A stretch of DNA of 64,000 bases from Blasia pusilla (GCA_050084515.1 CM114273.1:21328001-21392000), one strand, 5' to 3'; positions 1 through 12,747 are shown, numbered from the stretch's first letter. The notes: generated from the sequence alone by a model not told the origin. Numbers and translations: made by a program.

Positions 1-130
1 CGAATCTATCAAAGTCAGGATGTTTAGCCGCTAAATGGTTCAGAAATCCTGAACGAGTGAAGAATTCGGGACAACAAGGGCATTTCGTATCCCGGCTAGA
101 TGACCCACGAGCCCCTACGAGAGGGGCCGA
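1..130 (-). CDS. Partial C2H2 zinc-finger-like reading frame at the window edge
   Basis: On the minus strand the first ~110 bases read KCPCCPEFFTRSGF followed by LNHLAAKHPDFDRF and run off the window edge. This matches the C2H2 zinc-finger pattern: a Cys pair, a Phe, a Leu, then His-x4-His. Such single fingers occur in plant transcription factors and also in the first ORFs of plant LINE-type elements. The frame continues upstream (towards 250) but meets a stop near 168-170, so start and extent are unknown. The family cannot be decided from this fragment; a retroelement relic is as likely as a host gene. Confidence 0.3.
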
Positions 131-2238
131 TGCGGGTCGAGGCATGGACACCTCTCACCAAGAAGAGAACATGACCCCCTCTGTCAAACTCGAGAGACAA
201 ATCCCACCGAAATCCGCCCCACAACCCCTATTCGAACTAGCCCTAATGGTAATCGACTCTCTTCCCGTCCACGGAAATGCTCTCCCTAGTATGAACTCTC
301 ATCTACCATCTTCACCTATGACATATGGCCCAACCCCTTCCCAAAATAATTTAGAGATAGTATGGAGGTACTAGTGATATGGAAAAAGAATAGATGGAAA
401 AAATAGTTGGGAATAGAGTGGGATAAGGGAGAAAAACATGGGTCAAACGTGAAGGAGGAATGTGTGTGGCTACAAAATAAGGATATAGAGAAAAAAGAAA
501 AAAGAAAAAGAAAAAAAGGTGATGTGGAATAACAACATGAGTTGTCTTTGAAACATTCAAAGCATTACAAGAAAACGAGACAACAAAGAGGATCTTAAAA
601 CGTTCATGAGAAACCCTAAAACAAAAAAAATTTATAAAACAAAATAAAATGAAAAATACTTCATTAGAAGATTGACGTTAGGATCAAAACGTTAAGGAAG
701 TGGGTATCTCCGTTTTGATATAACACACGAACCCCTTCATCCCACCATCAATCTCCTTCCCATCCTGGCCGCCATCCCGTACAGCTCAACTGCGCCCTCC
801 CGTCTCCTCCAAATCGCAGGTTTCAACGGAAGTCCCGTCTCCGCAATCGTGCAGCCTCCGTTTTTTTCACGATGCGACGGGAGCGAGCGTTCGCTCCGTC
901 TGTTTCGGTTATTGTCAGTCGCTTTGTTCTTTCTTACTGCATCGTCTTTGCCTTCAAAAATTTCAAAAAACAAAGAGGAGAGAGAGAAAGGAAGCCTATA
1001 CTTTACACTTTTCCATGAGAAGGAGACCGGCACGAGTGTTCACGGGGCGAGGCGACACGCTCAACGCTAATGAGCTTTGTAGCATCGTACAGTGCCCTAC
1101 ATTAATGAGCATAATACTGCCAGGATGCTGTACTGGAGAGGCATATGGGCTCACTCATGAGACGGCCCAGTGCTGCAGCTGCTTATCTCTTACAACCTCT
1201 ATATCACATACCATCATATATATACAGCCTTCCCGGCCTCAATAAATGCTGTACTGAGATGAGAAGAGGGGCGATGACTGCCGCTACCACAGTACGATCT
1301 GTTCGTTCTCACTGCTATTAGCCCTTCTCGACACCACTTCCCGTATATTCCCCTCGTCTTTCTCCCGGATCTTCTCATTCATTCTCTTCGCGGAGTGGGC
1401 TCTCTCCCCTTTGACTCCCTCTATCCGCGTCTTCTGAGCGGGAATCGACCAAGACATTGGAACGGAACATTGCGAATCAAAGACGAGAGTAGCATGAAAA
1501 GCCTTGCTGCTGCATAATGGTTTAAGTTCCGAATGCACCTGCTGCCGCTTGTTTCAACAGTCAATTCGTGTCCGAGTTTAGGGCATTTTCTTGCACGATG
1601 AAGACGTGCTGAAGTCGCCGAGAAGCATCATCGCAGGCAGACCGGGCTTCTGATTAATTCATCTAGTTTCTCCGCGAGTTCATTTCATCGGTGTTCATGA
1701 ATGCTCGCCGACTCTGATCGATGATGAGGTCAGAAAGTTCTTGAATTCAAGAAACGGGATAATTCTTACTAGCGTGACGGAACCTCCTTGCGAATGCCTC
1801 GTTTGTCTTCTATTGTTGGCTCAAGGAAAGTAACGCTTAAGTGAGCAGCTGTTGCAAGGTACGACGTTGCGTTTCGCAGCGATTGGAATAGGTGCTAGGA
1901 GTGATTATTGCGATTGGCGGAAGGGTCAATGGCGGAAAGATTGGTGGCAGATTATCGTCGAATTGCTGTGAAAGGCATTACTGCACTGGAGCAGGCAGGG
2001 CGGCATACGATTCGAGTTTTTGCTCAGGTCTGTGACGTCAGTTGTCTCGGTATTTCTCGGCAATAATTTTAGTTCCTTAGGTTTAGACGGTGTGGTCTGG
2101 TACCATATTCGCCCTATTCTGCTTCAAGAGTAAGCGCCAGTGAGCGTAGTGAAGAGAGTGTCTCCTGTTTGACCCAGTTGGAGCTACTTTCTTCTTCTGT
2201 TTCGTCTTTTTCTTTCTGAATTAAATGAACTTTGGAGG
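131..2238. other. Non-coding stretch, possible 5' region of the Cys-rich gene
   Basis: No convincing coding exon is seen. Bases 360-720 are AT-rich with A-tracts. Bases 740-1000 and 1280-1540 are GC-richer and CT-rich in the way of plant promoters and 5' leaders, with short unsupported frames on both strands. The part nearest 2239 is a plausible promoter and 5' UTR for the gene that follows, but no clear TATA box is seen. Confidence 0.4.
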
Positions 2239-3187
2239 ATGTCTCCGTCTCAGTGCAATGGCTCTAGCGATGAGCAGGTAATGTGGTACAGTCAGTTTTT
2301 CGTGTGGTGCAAGCCGATTTTATGCCGAGCAGTGGAATTCCCGTCCTAGCGAAGAGCAATTATGCGTCGCATCCAGGTTTTCGTAAGTGAAGAAAATTGC
2401 CAAGGCTGAGAGTTTTGAAGTCAGTGTTGGAAAGTTCGGATGAAAAAGTGATATTTGTATCATGGATTGTCAGCGGTCTTTGATGGAAGAGCTTGGGTAA
2501 AGAGGCTACGAGATTATCATTTCCATCGTTATTTGAAATGCAGACGCCCTCCACTTTATCGCCACGATATCTATGGTGTTAGTTTGATTTGAGTAATTGA
2601 TATCTTGCTGACGAATTGTGGGTGCTTCGAATCGTTCAGGTGGAAGGTCTCTGCAAGCAAAGTATGGCGACTCAAGGCGAGGCGGTCTGCTGCTACATTT
2701 CCGTTGAGGATGCGTGTGAAACAGGCTGCGCTACTGCCTGTGAAAGAGCGAGTCAAAATGCCAATTCTCCATCTGCCTACCAAGTAAAGTCGACAAAACC
2801 TGCCGAGATCCAGTTGTTTTCTTCTTGATTATCTATTGTATTTTCGTACTATTTGAAGCTCCGAAGCTTCCGCATTTGTGTTTCTGAGTATGTAGCAAGG
2901 AAAACAATTATTCCTCATCTCAATCCACGCTCTAAATGCCGGGTCGCAGAACAGTTCCCTCACACGCACAGAGCGGAGCGGTGGAGTCCGGGGTTGTGTA
3001 TCTTGTCATTATGTGCTGGCCTTTGCCTGTCACCCCGATTGACCCCGAAACTCTCCGATATCTCTCAATTGGCTGACTTGGCGTGTGTGCGTCGTGGTGT
3101 ACACAGGACTGCCGAGAAGCGTGCTTGCAGGCTTGCACCAGACCGGATCCCGCAGGAAAGTTTAGCACCATCATTGTAAATAATTAG
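2239..3187 (+). CDS. Small Cys-rich protein, three exons, function unknown
   Basis: Three exons join without frame loss: 2239-2277 (starting ATG, ending before GTAATG), 2640-2783 (after TTCAG, ending before GTAAAG) and 3107-3187 (after ACACAG, ending TAG). All junctions are phase 0. The predicted protein is 87 residues with ten Cys. Two copies of a C-x3-C-x3-C motif (CETGCATAC and CREACLQAC) sit on either side of the last intron, and a CC pair precedes them. There is no obvious signal peptide, so a secreted defensin-like role is not supported; metal binding or a twin-helix disulfide fold is possible. I do not recognise the family. An alternative ATG at 2225 opens another frame through exon 2 that gives a basic peptide stopping at the exon 2 border. 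The Cys-rich frame is preferred because exon 3 keeps the same Cys spacing. Confidence 0.45.
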
Positions 3188-5083
3188 TTTACACAAACGA
3201 TCGATCGCTGCATAGGTGAGAAAGCGGAAGATCACGAGTTCGCCTCTCACAAGGTCGCATCCAACCATGAGAATCGGCACTGACGACTTTCGTAGCGCTC
3301 TTTTTTCTCCAGCGAAAAATTCCCGGAGAGAAGCGATGACGGGTGAGGAATGTGCGACTCAGCACGAATAAGTGGGACTAGTACAGTGACAAAAATGACA
3401 TATATGCGCGACAGTCCTCTTCTCCGCTCACGAAAGATACATTCCTGTGGAGAGCACCCATCATGCTGCTGTGACGTCTTTTTCTAGTGGTTCTAGATTT
3501 GTACATACGACGTGAGAATTCGACGAAATTTCGAGGTCTGTACCCTCTGCCGTTATGAAACGGTGAGGTGGTAGATGCTCTAAGGAAGTCCTTCAGGCGG
3601 CTGGTACTCCGTTCATCGATTGAGGGGGGAGTGAAGCTTTTCGTAATCCCTCGAGGAGTTATCTCCGACTGTTCGGAGCTAGATTGCGTGAACGCGGGAA
3701 GAACTCAACTTTATTTTAGGACCTACTACTGTCGGGTCTATGTTGAGTCTCTCGATGATCGAATACGATGTGTACCTACCCATCCATAACTACGGGTGTT
3801 TTGCCCAAAGTGGTTTGTCTTGTAAAATGTGCGTGAAACCCTCCAAGACTTGATTTGGTAGATGATGAAAGACGACTGTGTTGAAACAAATGAGAAACTC
3901 CAGGACTTTTGCAAATTGTGACCAATTCCAGTAATTTGGAGGCGAGCGCTTGTTAGATGGATGGAAATGAAAGACGGAATCCAAAGGACCCCCTTAAGTG
4001 CGGTTGTTTTCAATGAAATGGGACTCTCCGAGCATCCGCGAGCCCATCGCGGATGTCGGAGATCGCGGCAATCAACTGTCATCGGATATACGCAACAGTT
4101 TACGTTCTTGACATGGAATACAGTCGTCTTTCATCATTTACAAAATCAAGTCTTCAATATTCTCGAAAATGAAAGAGACGAGAAAAAAGACTCGTACTGA
4201 ATACGCAAGGTGGACACACAAAGACGATAAGGGATACAATAGCACGGTTCGATAGAAACCGCTTGCAGTCCTTTGAAACATAAAGAGCGGCGTGAAACAC
4301 ATGCGGGCAGTTTGTACCGTCGGCCGAGCGACGAGCGTGAGAAGACGATTCAAGAGCCGAGATTCCAAGAAAATCAAGAAGTGATTGCTTGCGTAATGAC
4401 TTCTGTAATGTACATCACGGGATTAACTCCTGTAAAACTCTCTTTACGGTCCGACTTTCACCGTACGAAAAGTGCGAGCCAACAGAAGTAAAAGCGTTGT
4501 GGCGTGCACGGCCTTTCTGCCAGATGGCAGAATTCAACCTGCCAGATAGGAACCGATGCCTGTCCGGTCACCGGTGTCGGTTCCCATCAGCAATTCTCTC
4601 CTCGGGATTGATTTTCGGAATTCTAGAGGACTGCAGCTTCCCAGTACGTAGGATTTCTCTGACAAGGGACGTACTTACAGCATTCGAGGTCTCTGTATTC
4701 TCAATTTCTCACACTATGCCGAGGGGGAAGAAAGAGCTGACTCACCTGAGTGGCACCGACACGGAATAGAATAGTCACCAGCGCACTTGCATTGACTGCT
4801 AACCCTAAGCGCGTTCCTCATATGGCACGTGTTGATTGGGAATGGTGGGGGGTGGATTGGGCGGTTGTGATTATCAATTGGTCCTCGATAGAAACACGAA
4901 TACGAGGCGTCACAATATTATGATAAGTGGAAGAATAATAAGAAATGAAACTGGTTAATCTAGGGCTTAAGGAATATAAAGAGTTTCGTGCATTTTTGAA
5001 GTCTTTTTTTTATGCCATTGATAGTTTTTGAGATTTTGTCTTGTTCTTGAAATACTGCCTCATATTGTCACTACCTTGGAGGG
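3188..5083. other. Non-coding stretch with one short inverted repeat
   Basis: No supported exon was found on either strand. The first part may be the 3' UTR of the Cys-rich gene. The only structure noted is the inverted repeat at 3845-4154, listed separately. Bases 4800-5040 turn AT-rich. Confidence 0.4.
3845..4154. repeat. Inverted repeat with ~37-bp arms
   Basis: Bases 3845-3882 (AAGACTTGATTTGG then TAGATGATGAAAGACGAC) reappear in reverse complement at 4118-4154 with only a few differences, separated by ~235 bp. The arms could form a stem. No terminal signature or target duplication was found, so this may be a small foldback element or a chance rearrangement. Confidence 0.55.
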
Positions 5084-5580
5084 GAAGATGCATTTCAATA
5101 AAAACGAGTGATGGAAAACCCATCGGAAGTACAAAAGAGGGGGACTCAAAGAGTCAAAACCTGAAGGCCACAACAAGACCAGAAAAGGAAGAAGGGGGCA
5201 TTCCCCCCCCTAATGACGTAACTCACCAACAACAGAGACAATATCAGCAACAACAAGAGAGCTATGACTGCTACTAAGTGGGCCTCTAGCGCCGGCGTCT
5301 CCCACAGCCTGAGCCCGCTGCAAAATCCCATTAGCCTGGGCACGCTATGGAGACCCGCCGCTACAATGTCTGATCGCAGAGCTAAGGACAACCCATTTTC
5401 GAGTGGAGATGATGGGCGCGATCCGTATGAACGAAGTCGAACCTCTCCCCCATAGCCCCATACATCTCTATGGCCAGGGGGATGAAGATGTGTCCCTCGT
5501 GTAGTCGACTCTAGATATGTGTCTTCTTCACCGCCGCCGCCGCCGCCGCTCCTTGTAGCATTCGCCCTTGGGCCACCACT
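5084..5580 (+). repeat. Dispersed ~500-bp repeat, copy 1
   Basis: Nearly identical to 8754-9251 in the same orientation, apart from scattered substitutions, small indels and a longer GCC run near 5531-5550. Read on the plus strand the first part gives a Gln-rich peptide (THQQQRQYQQQQE) preceded by RPEKEEGG, then stops. That composition suits a gag-like or low-complexity retroelement segment, but no domain is recognisable. Both copies end within one or two bases of the same point, after GGGCCACCAC. Confidence 0.85.
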
Positions 5581-8500
5581 ACCTTGTAGAGTTCATCCTC
5601 TACTTCACCTAATTTCATTCCAAAGTATTGCCTACCTTGAGCTTTGCAAACGGAACGTGCAACTTGTTACACGTTGCCTAGATAATCAAGACGTCGCCTA
5701 GCGTTAATTGGGTGAAGTCTCCCCAAGTGCATATTTTCTGCATAGGAAGCCTGTTCCCCAAGGGTTTACCTTGGGGCACATGCACTTGGGGAGCCTAAAC
5801 CTTGATCGTTAATCTTCCCAAGTCGCTCGCCTAAACCGGAGCGCATCAATCAATTCCTCTTCAATTCCTCTTACTTCTGGGGTTCTTAAGGGGAATTCCA
5901 TTGTCTTCGTGGGCCCTTGATTTTGATCCCCAACCCAAATATGGCTCGCAACCCGAAGACCGACGTCTCACTAGGTATCCATTAAGATGGTATGGTGAAG
6001 GCCTTTTGTAGCTTATGCAACTCTCGGCTACCCAAATGTATCTTGGAGCTTGGACTCACGTTGCATGTGTCTCATGGCTAGCATCCATCTTGACTCCCCA
6101 TTTGGCATCTCATGGTTGTCTTGCCGCCCTTGACTTGACACTTGGCTCTAAGATCTCAAACCTTGCTTGTCTTGCCTTTGTCCCCGTGAGTAGTTACATC
6201 CCTTTCTCACTTAAGATTAGTCATAAGGCACGTATGTGTCTCGTCTAGTGTCAGTCCGGCAGCTAGTTTTGCTGCCCCTCCTAGTCTTGCGACTAACTAG
6301 TCTAGATTTCGACTTTGGAGGGCCACACCAACGTCTTTCCTCCTTGGATCTACGATCATGACTTGGTTCCCTATTCTTGGGCATCATGGACTTCGCTATT
6401 TGCAACGCCTTAGGCAAACTTCAACGACTTACTTTTAACGTTATGTGCCCTTTTCATACCACTTTTTTCAGGATTGTTTGACATGCTAATTATTAATTAC
6501 ATATTATGATTTTTGTATAAATTGAAGAGTATTGGGAGGTTGCAAACTATTTTCTTTAATTCAAAAATTATGGACTAGTCTTGACAAACAAATATTCGTT
6601 GGCGTGGGTCAAAGATCTTGGGTGGGGAGAGAGTCTAAGTGGGTTTCTTCCTCTTTTTCATCTCTACAATTGGATCACCTTTGATCTCATTGAAACTCTT
6701 AGTATCTGTCTTCTTGTTTTATGGATTCTTACTTCCTTCACATTTTCCTACTTTCAATGATAGATTCTTTTTAGTCCCATTATTCAAAGATTCTTATGCC
6801 CTTTACAAATAGGGTTGATAGAGAGATAGAGTCCATGGGAATTTTCTGTTTTCAATCCATCATGGGATTGCATTGTTTGAGTGCCTTTATTTTGTCTTTA
6901 TTTGGTTTAGTGCCTTACGAATTGGCCCATGAGTTTTTATTCTTGGACGCTGGCTTTTCTTCCCCTAGTGAACAAATGAATGGTCTAGGGTTGTGGAAGA
7001 GAGTTTAAAGGGTTTCCTTTGGTTTTTTTCAATTTGGCCACCTTGGATCTGATTAATGTTTTTTTCCAGTTCACTTCTTCTTGTATAATAGGTTCTTCCA
7101 CTTCACATTTTTCCTTTTCTGAGTTGTAGAGATATGATAGAAAAGTCTTTGCTTGATAGGGTCTATGGGACAACTTGTTTGCTCTTTAACTCATTCCTTC
7201 TTGTGTTATCCTTTTTCAATCCATCCTTAGATGTCTTGCTTGGTCTCCTTTTATCATTTCATGGCCATAAATCAGAGAGAGAGAGAGAGAGAGAGAGTTG
7301 TTTTCCTTCTTCAATGCATCCTTAGATTTCTTGCTTGGTCTCTTTTTTATCATTTCGTGCAGAATTGTGCTCCATAGATCCACAAGAGAGAAAGAGAAAT
7401 TGATTTGTTTTCCTTTTTTCAATGCATCGTTAGATTTCTTGCTTCATCTCCTTTTATCATTTCGTGCTCTATACATCCACAAGATATAAAAGGAGATTGA
7501 TTTGTTATCCATTGCTCACAGAGCCATGGGACTTTTCTTTGCAAAGTGCAAACCTTTTTGAAAAAATACACAATTTCTGGAAAAGTGCAATTTCTTAAAA
7601 AATAAAAAAAAAATTCCATATGATAAAATGCCCACTTACGAACCCTCACAAGGTGCATCTATAGTATTAAGATAATAAGGGAACCAAAATCCACACTTAA
7701 TAAAAAAAATTGACGCCCTCCGAAATAAGAAGAAGAGTTTTATGCAAATCTAGTTTAGTGAGCCCCGATCGATTAATTACGGACTACTTACGGCCCTACA
7801 AGCAAGTGAAGTCTTCTCTTCTACTCAACTATCCTATCCACGAGTACTCCCCTCATAATTCTCTCTTCTTAAATATGAAGGGGCTCTCAAAGGACCGTTT
7901 CACCCGCTAGAATGTATACACTAATTTGGGGATGCAAAATTATTTTACACATGTCACTACTCCCTCAAAAATACTTTTGGGGTCATATAAAGAGATTAGT
8001 AAGGAAAGTGATAGTAAAAAACGAAATGCTAGTTACGACCCGCAGTGGATCCCTGATTAACACCTTCACTCTCTTTAGCAGTTCTCAAACTTATGTTAAA
8101 AATGACAAAAATATTTTTGAAAGAAATTTAATGATACTTTACAAGGAACCAAACAAGAAGAACTGCATCTTCCAACTAGTTTATAGATCAAACGTGCATG
8201 AAACGGTCCCTTACTAATAGATTTCAAGACTCTCAAAGAATCCCTATCTCTTACCGTCGCAGACGTTGAAAATCCCGTCCAAACTTTGTGAATTCCGTTG
8301 AGCCCTTTAGCGACTCTCGACTCTCGCACGGCTCGCCTCTTCGAATTAATACGGTGACCGCAGTGCGGTAACTGCGGTTGGCTAGAGCACGCACGCGGAG
8401 AGGTACCGGGGTGACCGGGTCCGGTGGAAGGATTCTGTGCTCGCACGCGCAGCTTCCCGATCTCATCTTTCAGTTACTGTGACGGGGGGATTGATTCGCT

Positions 8501-8753
8501 GCCGCACCATTGACGCAATTCAGAGCTGGACAAGCTCGTGGTGGGGCCGTAGCTGGATGGTTGGACCAGCGGCCCCCACTTCAGCCCAAAATTTCTCCGA
8601 TTACCATGGGAGCGGACTCTATTTTGGATGCTCCGAGTAGGCGCGGAGGTCGAGTGCGGAGGCTTGTTCCTTCAGGCGCCTTTGGTCCACAGGCCGGGCC
8701 GCCGGGAAGGACGGTGTCACGCCGTCACGGGTCTACTTAGATCACAGGAAGAA
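5581..8753. other. Non-coding stretch between the two dispersed repeats
   Basis: AT-rich sequence with no supported gene. It contains the imperfect tandem repeats at 7209-7490. Bases 8250-8750 are GC-richer and lead directly into the second repeat copy. Short frames here have neither domains nor coding bias. Confidence 0.4.
7209..7490. repeat. Three imperfect tandem units around a GA microsatellite
   Basis: A unit containing TTCAATGCATCCTTAGAT, then TTCTTGCTTGGTCTC and TTTTATCATTTCGTG, occurs three times (about 7209, 7310 and 7420) with substitutions and small indels. A run of GA dinucleotides at about 7273-7298 separates units 1 and 2. It looks like slippage-driven amplification of non-coding DNA. 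Confidence 0.75.
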
Positions 8754-9251
8754 AAAGATGCACTTCGATTAAAACGAATGATGGAAAACCCATCGGAAGT
8801 ACAAAAGAGGGGGGATTCAAAGAGTCAAAACATGAAGGCCACAACAAGACCAGAAAAGGAAGAAGGGGGCATTCCCCCTCCTAACGACGAAACTCACCAA
8901 CAGCAGAGACAATATCAGCAACAACAAGAGAGGTATGATTACTACTAAGTGGGCCTCTAGCGCCGGCGTCTCCCACAGCCTGAGCCCGCCGCAAAATCCC
9001 ATTAGCCTGGGCACGCTGCAACGCTATGGAGACCCGCTGCCTACAATACAGAATCGCAGTAGCTAAGGACAACCCATTTTCGAGTGGAGATGATGGGCGC
9101 AGATCCATAAGGAACGAAGTCGAACCTCTCCCCCATAGCCCCATACATCTCTATGGCGGGGGATGAAGATGTGTCCTCGTGTAGTCGATTTGTAGATATG
9201 TGTCTTCTTCACCGCCGCCGCTCCTTGTAGCATTCGCCTTGGGCCACCACT
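8754..9251 (+). repeat. Dispersed ~500-bp repeat, copy 2
   Basis: Direct copy of 5084-5580. After its end the sequence continues into a GC-rich segment with a minus-strand retroelement-like frame (9209-9643), absent downstream of copy 1. The two copies therefore share only this module, as expected for fragments of one repeat family. Confidence 0.85.
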
Positions 9252-9643
9252 TGGGCTCGCGCCTGCCTCCGCGTAGGATCTGTGACTACCACGTCCGCCA
9301 CCACCACCTCGGCCTCACGTGTCATGTAGAGACCGGCACGAATGAGGGAATCCCGCATGGAGTAGTGCCTCTCTCTCGCACATGGAAGCCATTCTCCCGA
9401 GCAATATCGAACATGATATCCCGCGACCGCATCGTGAGTGGCTATCCTCTCACCCCAAATGGACAGCGTGTCAAATGCACACCAAGTGGATCCAGCTCGC
9501 GACACTCGCGGTGTGTCGAACCAACCACCGATGGTTGGGGAGGCCAAAGCGGAACCGCATCGCTGTGGTATAGGTAAGTGGTGCGATACGGAAAGCTCGA
9601 GAAGGGGCGCCCCTACCCATGAACCGCCTGGGTTTCGGAGCAA
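9209..9643 (-). pseudogene. Retroelement-type ORF fragment (unassigned domain)
   Basis: A 144-residue open frame contains ATHDAVAGYHVRY and LYMTREAEVVVADVVVTDP. The latter resembles the C-terminal segment (RADVVVTDP-type block) of long retroelement ORFs that I remember as common in mosses and ferns. The start used by the frame is not ATG and both ends are abrupt, so this is a fragment and not a gene. No reverse transcriptase motif is present. Assignment to a LINE-like element is tentative. Confidence 0.25.
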
Positions 9644-10967
9644 GAGCGAATACGGGCCCTAACCTCCATGGGGATATTCCCGTCGGACATAGTGCCTCTA
9701 AAACTGCCTCAAAGTGGGCTTCCATCAAGGAAGATTGGAGCCAGATCGACCGGAGGTAACTAAGGAGGAGAAAGTGGGGAGAACGGCTCTGGCCTCAACT
9801 CGAAGGGAATCTCTACAAGCTGTGAGTGAAGACTGAAGTGGGAAAGAGCCATCCACAGGTAAGAGAAAAGCGTCGTGATCGTGTCCTCCTTCTCTCCCTC
9901 CCCTCGGTCTAACACCATAATAACTCGCCTTCCGTGGTCCTCGGATACCATCTCTTCACTAGCTTTTGGACGGCAGACCTACAATTTCGATCTAACAGGC
10001 TTTGTCGCATACCCAGCTTTTATTCGGATACACTTTTAACGGGGCCCGGGGAGTTTTGACATGGGAAATGGTACACGAAACGGTATTCCAAAGCTGAAAT
10101 GGGGATTTCTCTGTAAGAGGAATCCGATAAAAAACCCGGTTTTCGAACTGGTTCCTCACACACATAAACTCCCATTTCCTGTGAGTTTTAAATAAAGCAC
10201 ACTAGTAAGAATTCTGGTGGGATGCATCAACATCTAAATATACTATAGGCCCCTCTCTCTCTCTCCATTGCACCATCCCTCCTAAACTCTTCTGTCCCTA
10301 TGTGCAGCTTCGGCCTAGATCTCTCTCAATGCAACTTCAAGGGGAGTCGCCCCCTCCCCCCCCCCCCTCTTCCTCTCTCGTTTACGTTAGCCCTTCTCTC
10401 CCTCTGGAACTACTCTCTCTCCCTCTGCCTAGCTTCGGTCCACATCTTGGGGTAAGTTTGGTGACTTTTGCTACTCTCAAGATTTGGAGATGATCGCTAC
10501 AAAAAAATGTTATAAAAAAACTCTCCGCACCCGAATCCGATCGTGGGTTGTTTCCTGTCACCAATGCGCTTAGTCTTAGGGAGGGAATCCCCCTCTTCCT
10601 TGGGGGATTGGTCATGTGAGGGGAGTTTCTGGACTCAAGGAATAGTATAAGGACATAACCTTGGTTTCAAAGACCACCGGCATAGTTGTAGCTCCTCCCA
10701 AATCCAAATATCTGCGGAAGCTCTTGCTGTCTTCTTGGAAAATCAATGGTGTTGGAGCAGCCGCAATATGTAGGGTCTTTTGGATGATTGGATTGAAGGC
10801 AAATACCTACATTGAACTCTTGCCTAAATTTTTTAAAGGATTCAAATCGTTGCATCAAATACACCGAAGTCGGTCTACAATAATCCATACGTCTTGCATT
10901 CATAACAGAGAGAAATAAAAAATGCAGTTGCCTTCATGTATTGGTGTCTTATCAGATGTCGGATCCC
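9644..10967. other. Non-coding stretch with pyrimidine-rich tracts
   Basis: No supported gene. CT-rich and C-run tracts occur at 10250-10440. Bases 10020-10200 show several short inverted matches but no clear element boundary. Confidence 0.35.
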
Positions 10968-12416
10968 TTATTCATAATCTGTGCCAAAGATTGGCAAGCC
11001 CATCGCGCAGAATAAATCCACCACTGGTAGGCCTTCCGGGGTCTTCTTGTGCTTTTTACGACTCACCTTCCACTGCTGAAAGATCTTGCCATAGACCGGA
11101 CTGTCCATCAAAAGCTGTAGTAATGTGATTTTTTTCGGTGTCGCTGCCAAGTCCTTGAGTAGGTCATATGCTTTGAGGACTAGGGGCAAAGTCACGGTGG
11201 CTTGTACCATTGGTTCCTTCCCATGCTTTGGTCTTATTGATGACTCTTGTGATGCAGAACCTCGTACATGATCCTCGTGGACTTGGGCACAAACCTCTTC
11301 TTCGACATCCTGATGAAATAATTTAGGATGGTTTCGGTCAAAGGTTGGGTCCACATCTCCCTTCAGGATGACTATTCCTGCAGAGAAGGTTTCAATCTTC
11401 TTCTGTGAGTCTTTGTTGTTGCGCAAAGACAAAGAAGTAGCCTTCGACTGAGTCTTGGCGGCATGCTTCATTTTCAACCTCGTGGTCACCGCAAGGACTT
11501 TGCTCAAGAGTGCTTTGGGCCAATCAGAAGACTCTTCAACCTTCTTTATTTCGGGCTCCCGTTCCTAGATGGTAACCTTTTTACACGCCTTCGGAGAAGA
11601 TATCTCCTCCACTCGTACTAGCAGAACATTCACTTCATTCTTGGCCTCAGTTTGTGCTCTTGGGGTGGCCACATACTTCACCAACAACCGAGGAACCTTT
11701 GGTTTTGGACATTCCACCGCAGTATGCCCTCCTTTCTTACAGTTTCCGCACAAGGGATTCAACCCCACTGGTCTCTTCGGGTTTGGGCAATTATTCGCCT
11801 AGTGATCCGTTGTTCCGTACTTGTAGCAACAGTTCCTTTTGATAGGTGGAGTGAAGGCTGCAGGTCCTATGATATGTTGCAGAGGTCTTTGTTCACCATA
11901 ATCTGAGGGCACGTACCACGAAATCCAATTTCGGGCGGGATTGGGTGCTGGCACGGTTTGGATTGCATAGCACCCCTCCCATTGCTGTGCTTCGTACCAC
12001 CCATCTTCTAGGGTTGGGTCCTCTTGAACCCAACGAAGATCCCTTTGAAGGTAACACTCATGTGTAGTATGTCCTTGGTTTCCATTGGCACTACACCACA
12101 CGTTTGGCCTTATCAGACCTAGTCTCCTTCTGGGATCCTTTTGGGCCTCCAGATGCACTTTTTATTCAGCCATTTGTTTCATTAATTCCTCAATGGCAGA
12201 CTTTCCTCCATCCCTCTTTGGCTTGCGTGCTGGGCTTATAGACTTCCGGCTAACATGCTTTGCTAACTTGGCTTTTCTCCCACGCCCCGAGGAACTCTTA
12301 CGGTGCTTTACTTTCCTCTTTCCCCAAGCTTTGGAGTCTTTCCTAGAATCCGAGGACTCACTTGAACTGTCCGTTGAAGCTTCGGTGTTTATGGAGGACG
12401 CTTCATCCTTGGACAA
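10968..12416 (-). pseudogene. Ty3/gypsy-type gag (gag-pro) relic with zinc knuckles
   Basis: Read right to left the frame is nearly continuous and broken only by in-frame stops (after KQMAE, after GTTDH and after CKKVTI). Three knuckle-like stretches follow one another: SANGNQGHTTHEC, YKYGTTDH, then an intact C-x2-C-x4-H-x4-C (LCGNCKKGGHTAVECPKP). A block further on (KKITLLQLLMDSPVYGKIF) resembles the spacer before the aspartic protease in plant gypsy elements. Reverse transcriptase and integrase are absent, so the element is truncated at the low-coordinate side. It abuts the copia element at about 12,470, which may mark an insertion junction. Confidence 0.7.
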
Positions 12417-12747
12417 AGTGCTGGTCTACAAAGAGCCTCTCCGTTGATGGCGCCGTCTTTGTGTTTTACTATTTTCTGCATATATTACACTAGGTCCTAA
12501 GTTACTAACACCAATCTCAACAAGTAATCGATGAAGCCACACCGCCTCACATGCTGCATTGGTTGCTCCTCCATATTCAGCCTCTATTGAAAATAAAACA
12601 ACTATAGGTTGCTTCTTTGAAGCCCAACTTATAGCTACGCTTTCCCAAAGTAAATGAATAACCAGATATTGAGTGTCAATCAGATACGCTTTCTACCCAA
12701 TCAGCATATGTGAATCCCTGTTATTGTAAACTCGGAGAGGGTTCAAA

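Noticed and set aside
2225-2787. Alternative frame starting at ATG 2225 (basic peptide through exon 2)
   Set aside because: It ends at the exon 2 border, whereas the Cys-rich frame continues through a spliced exon 3 with matching Cys spacing.
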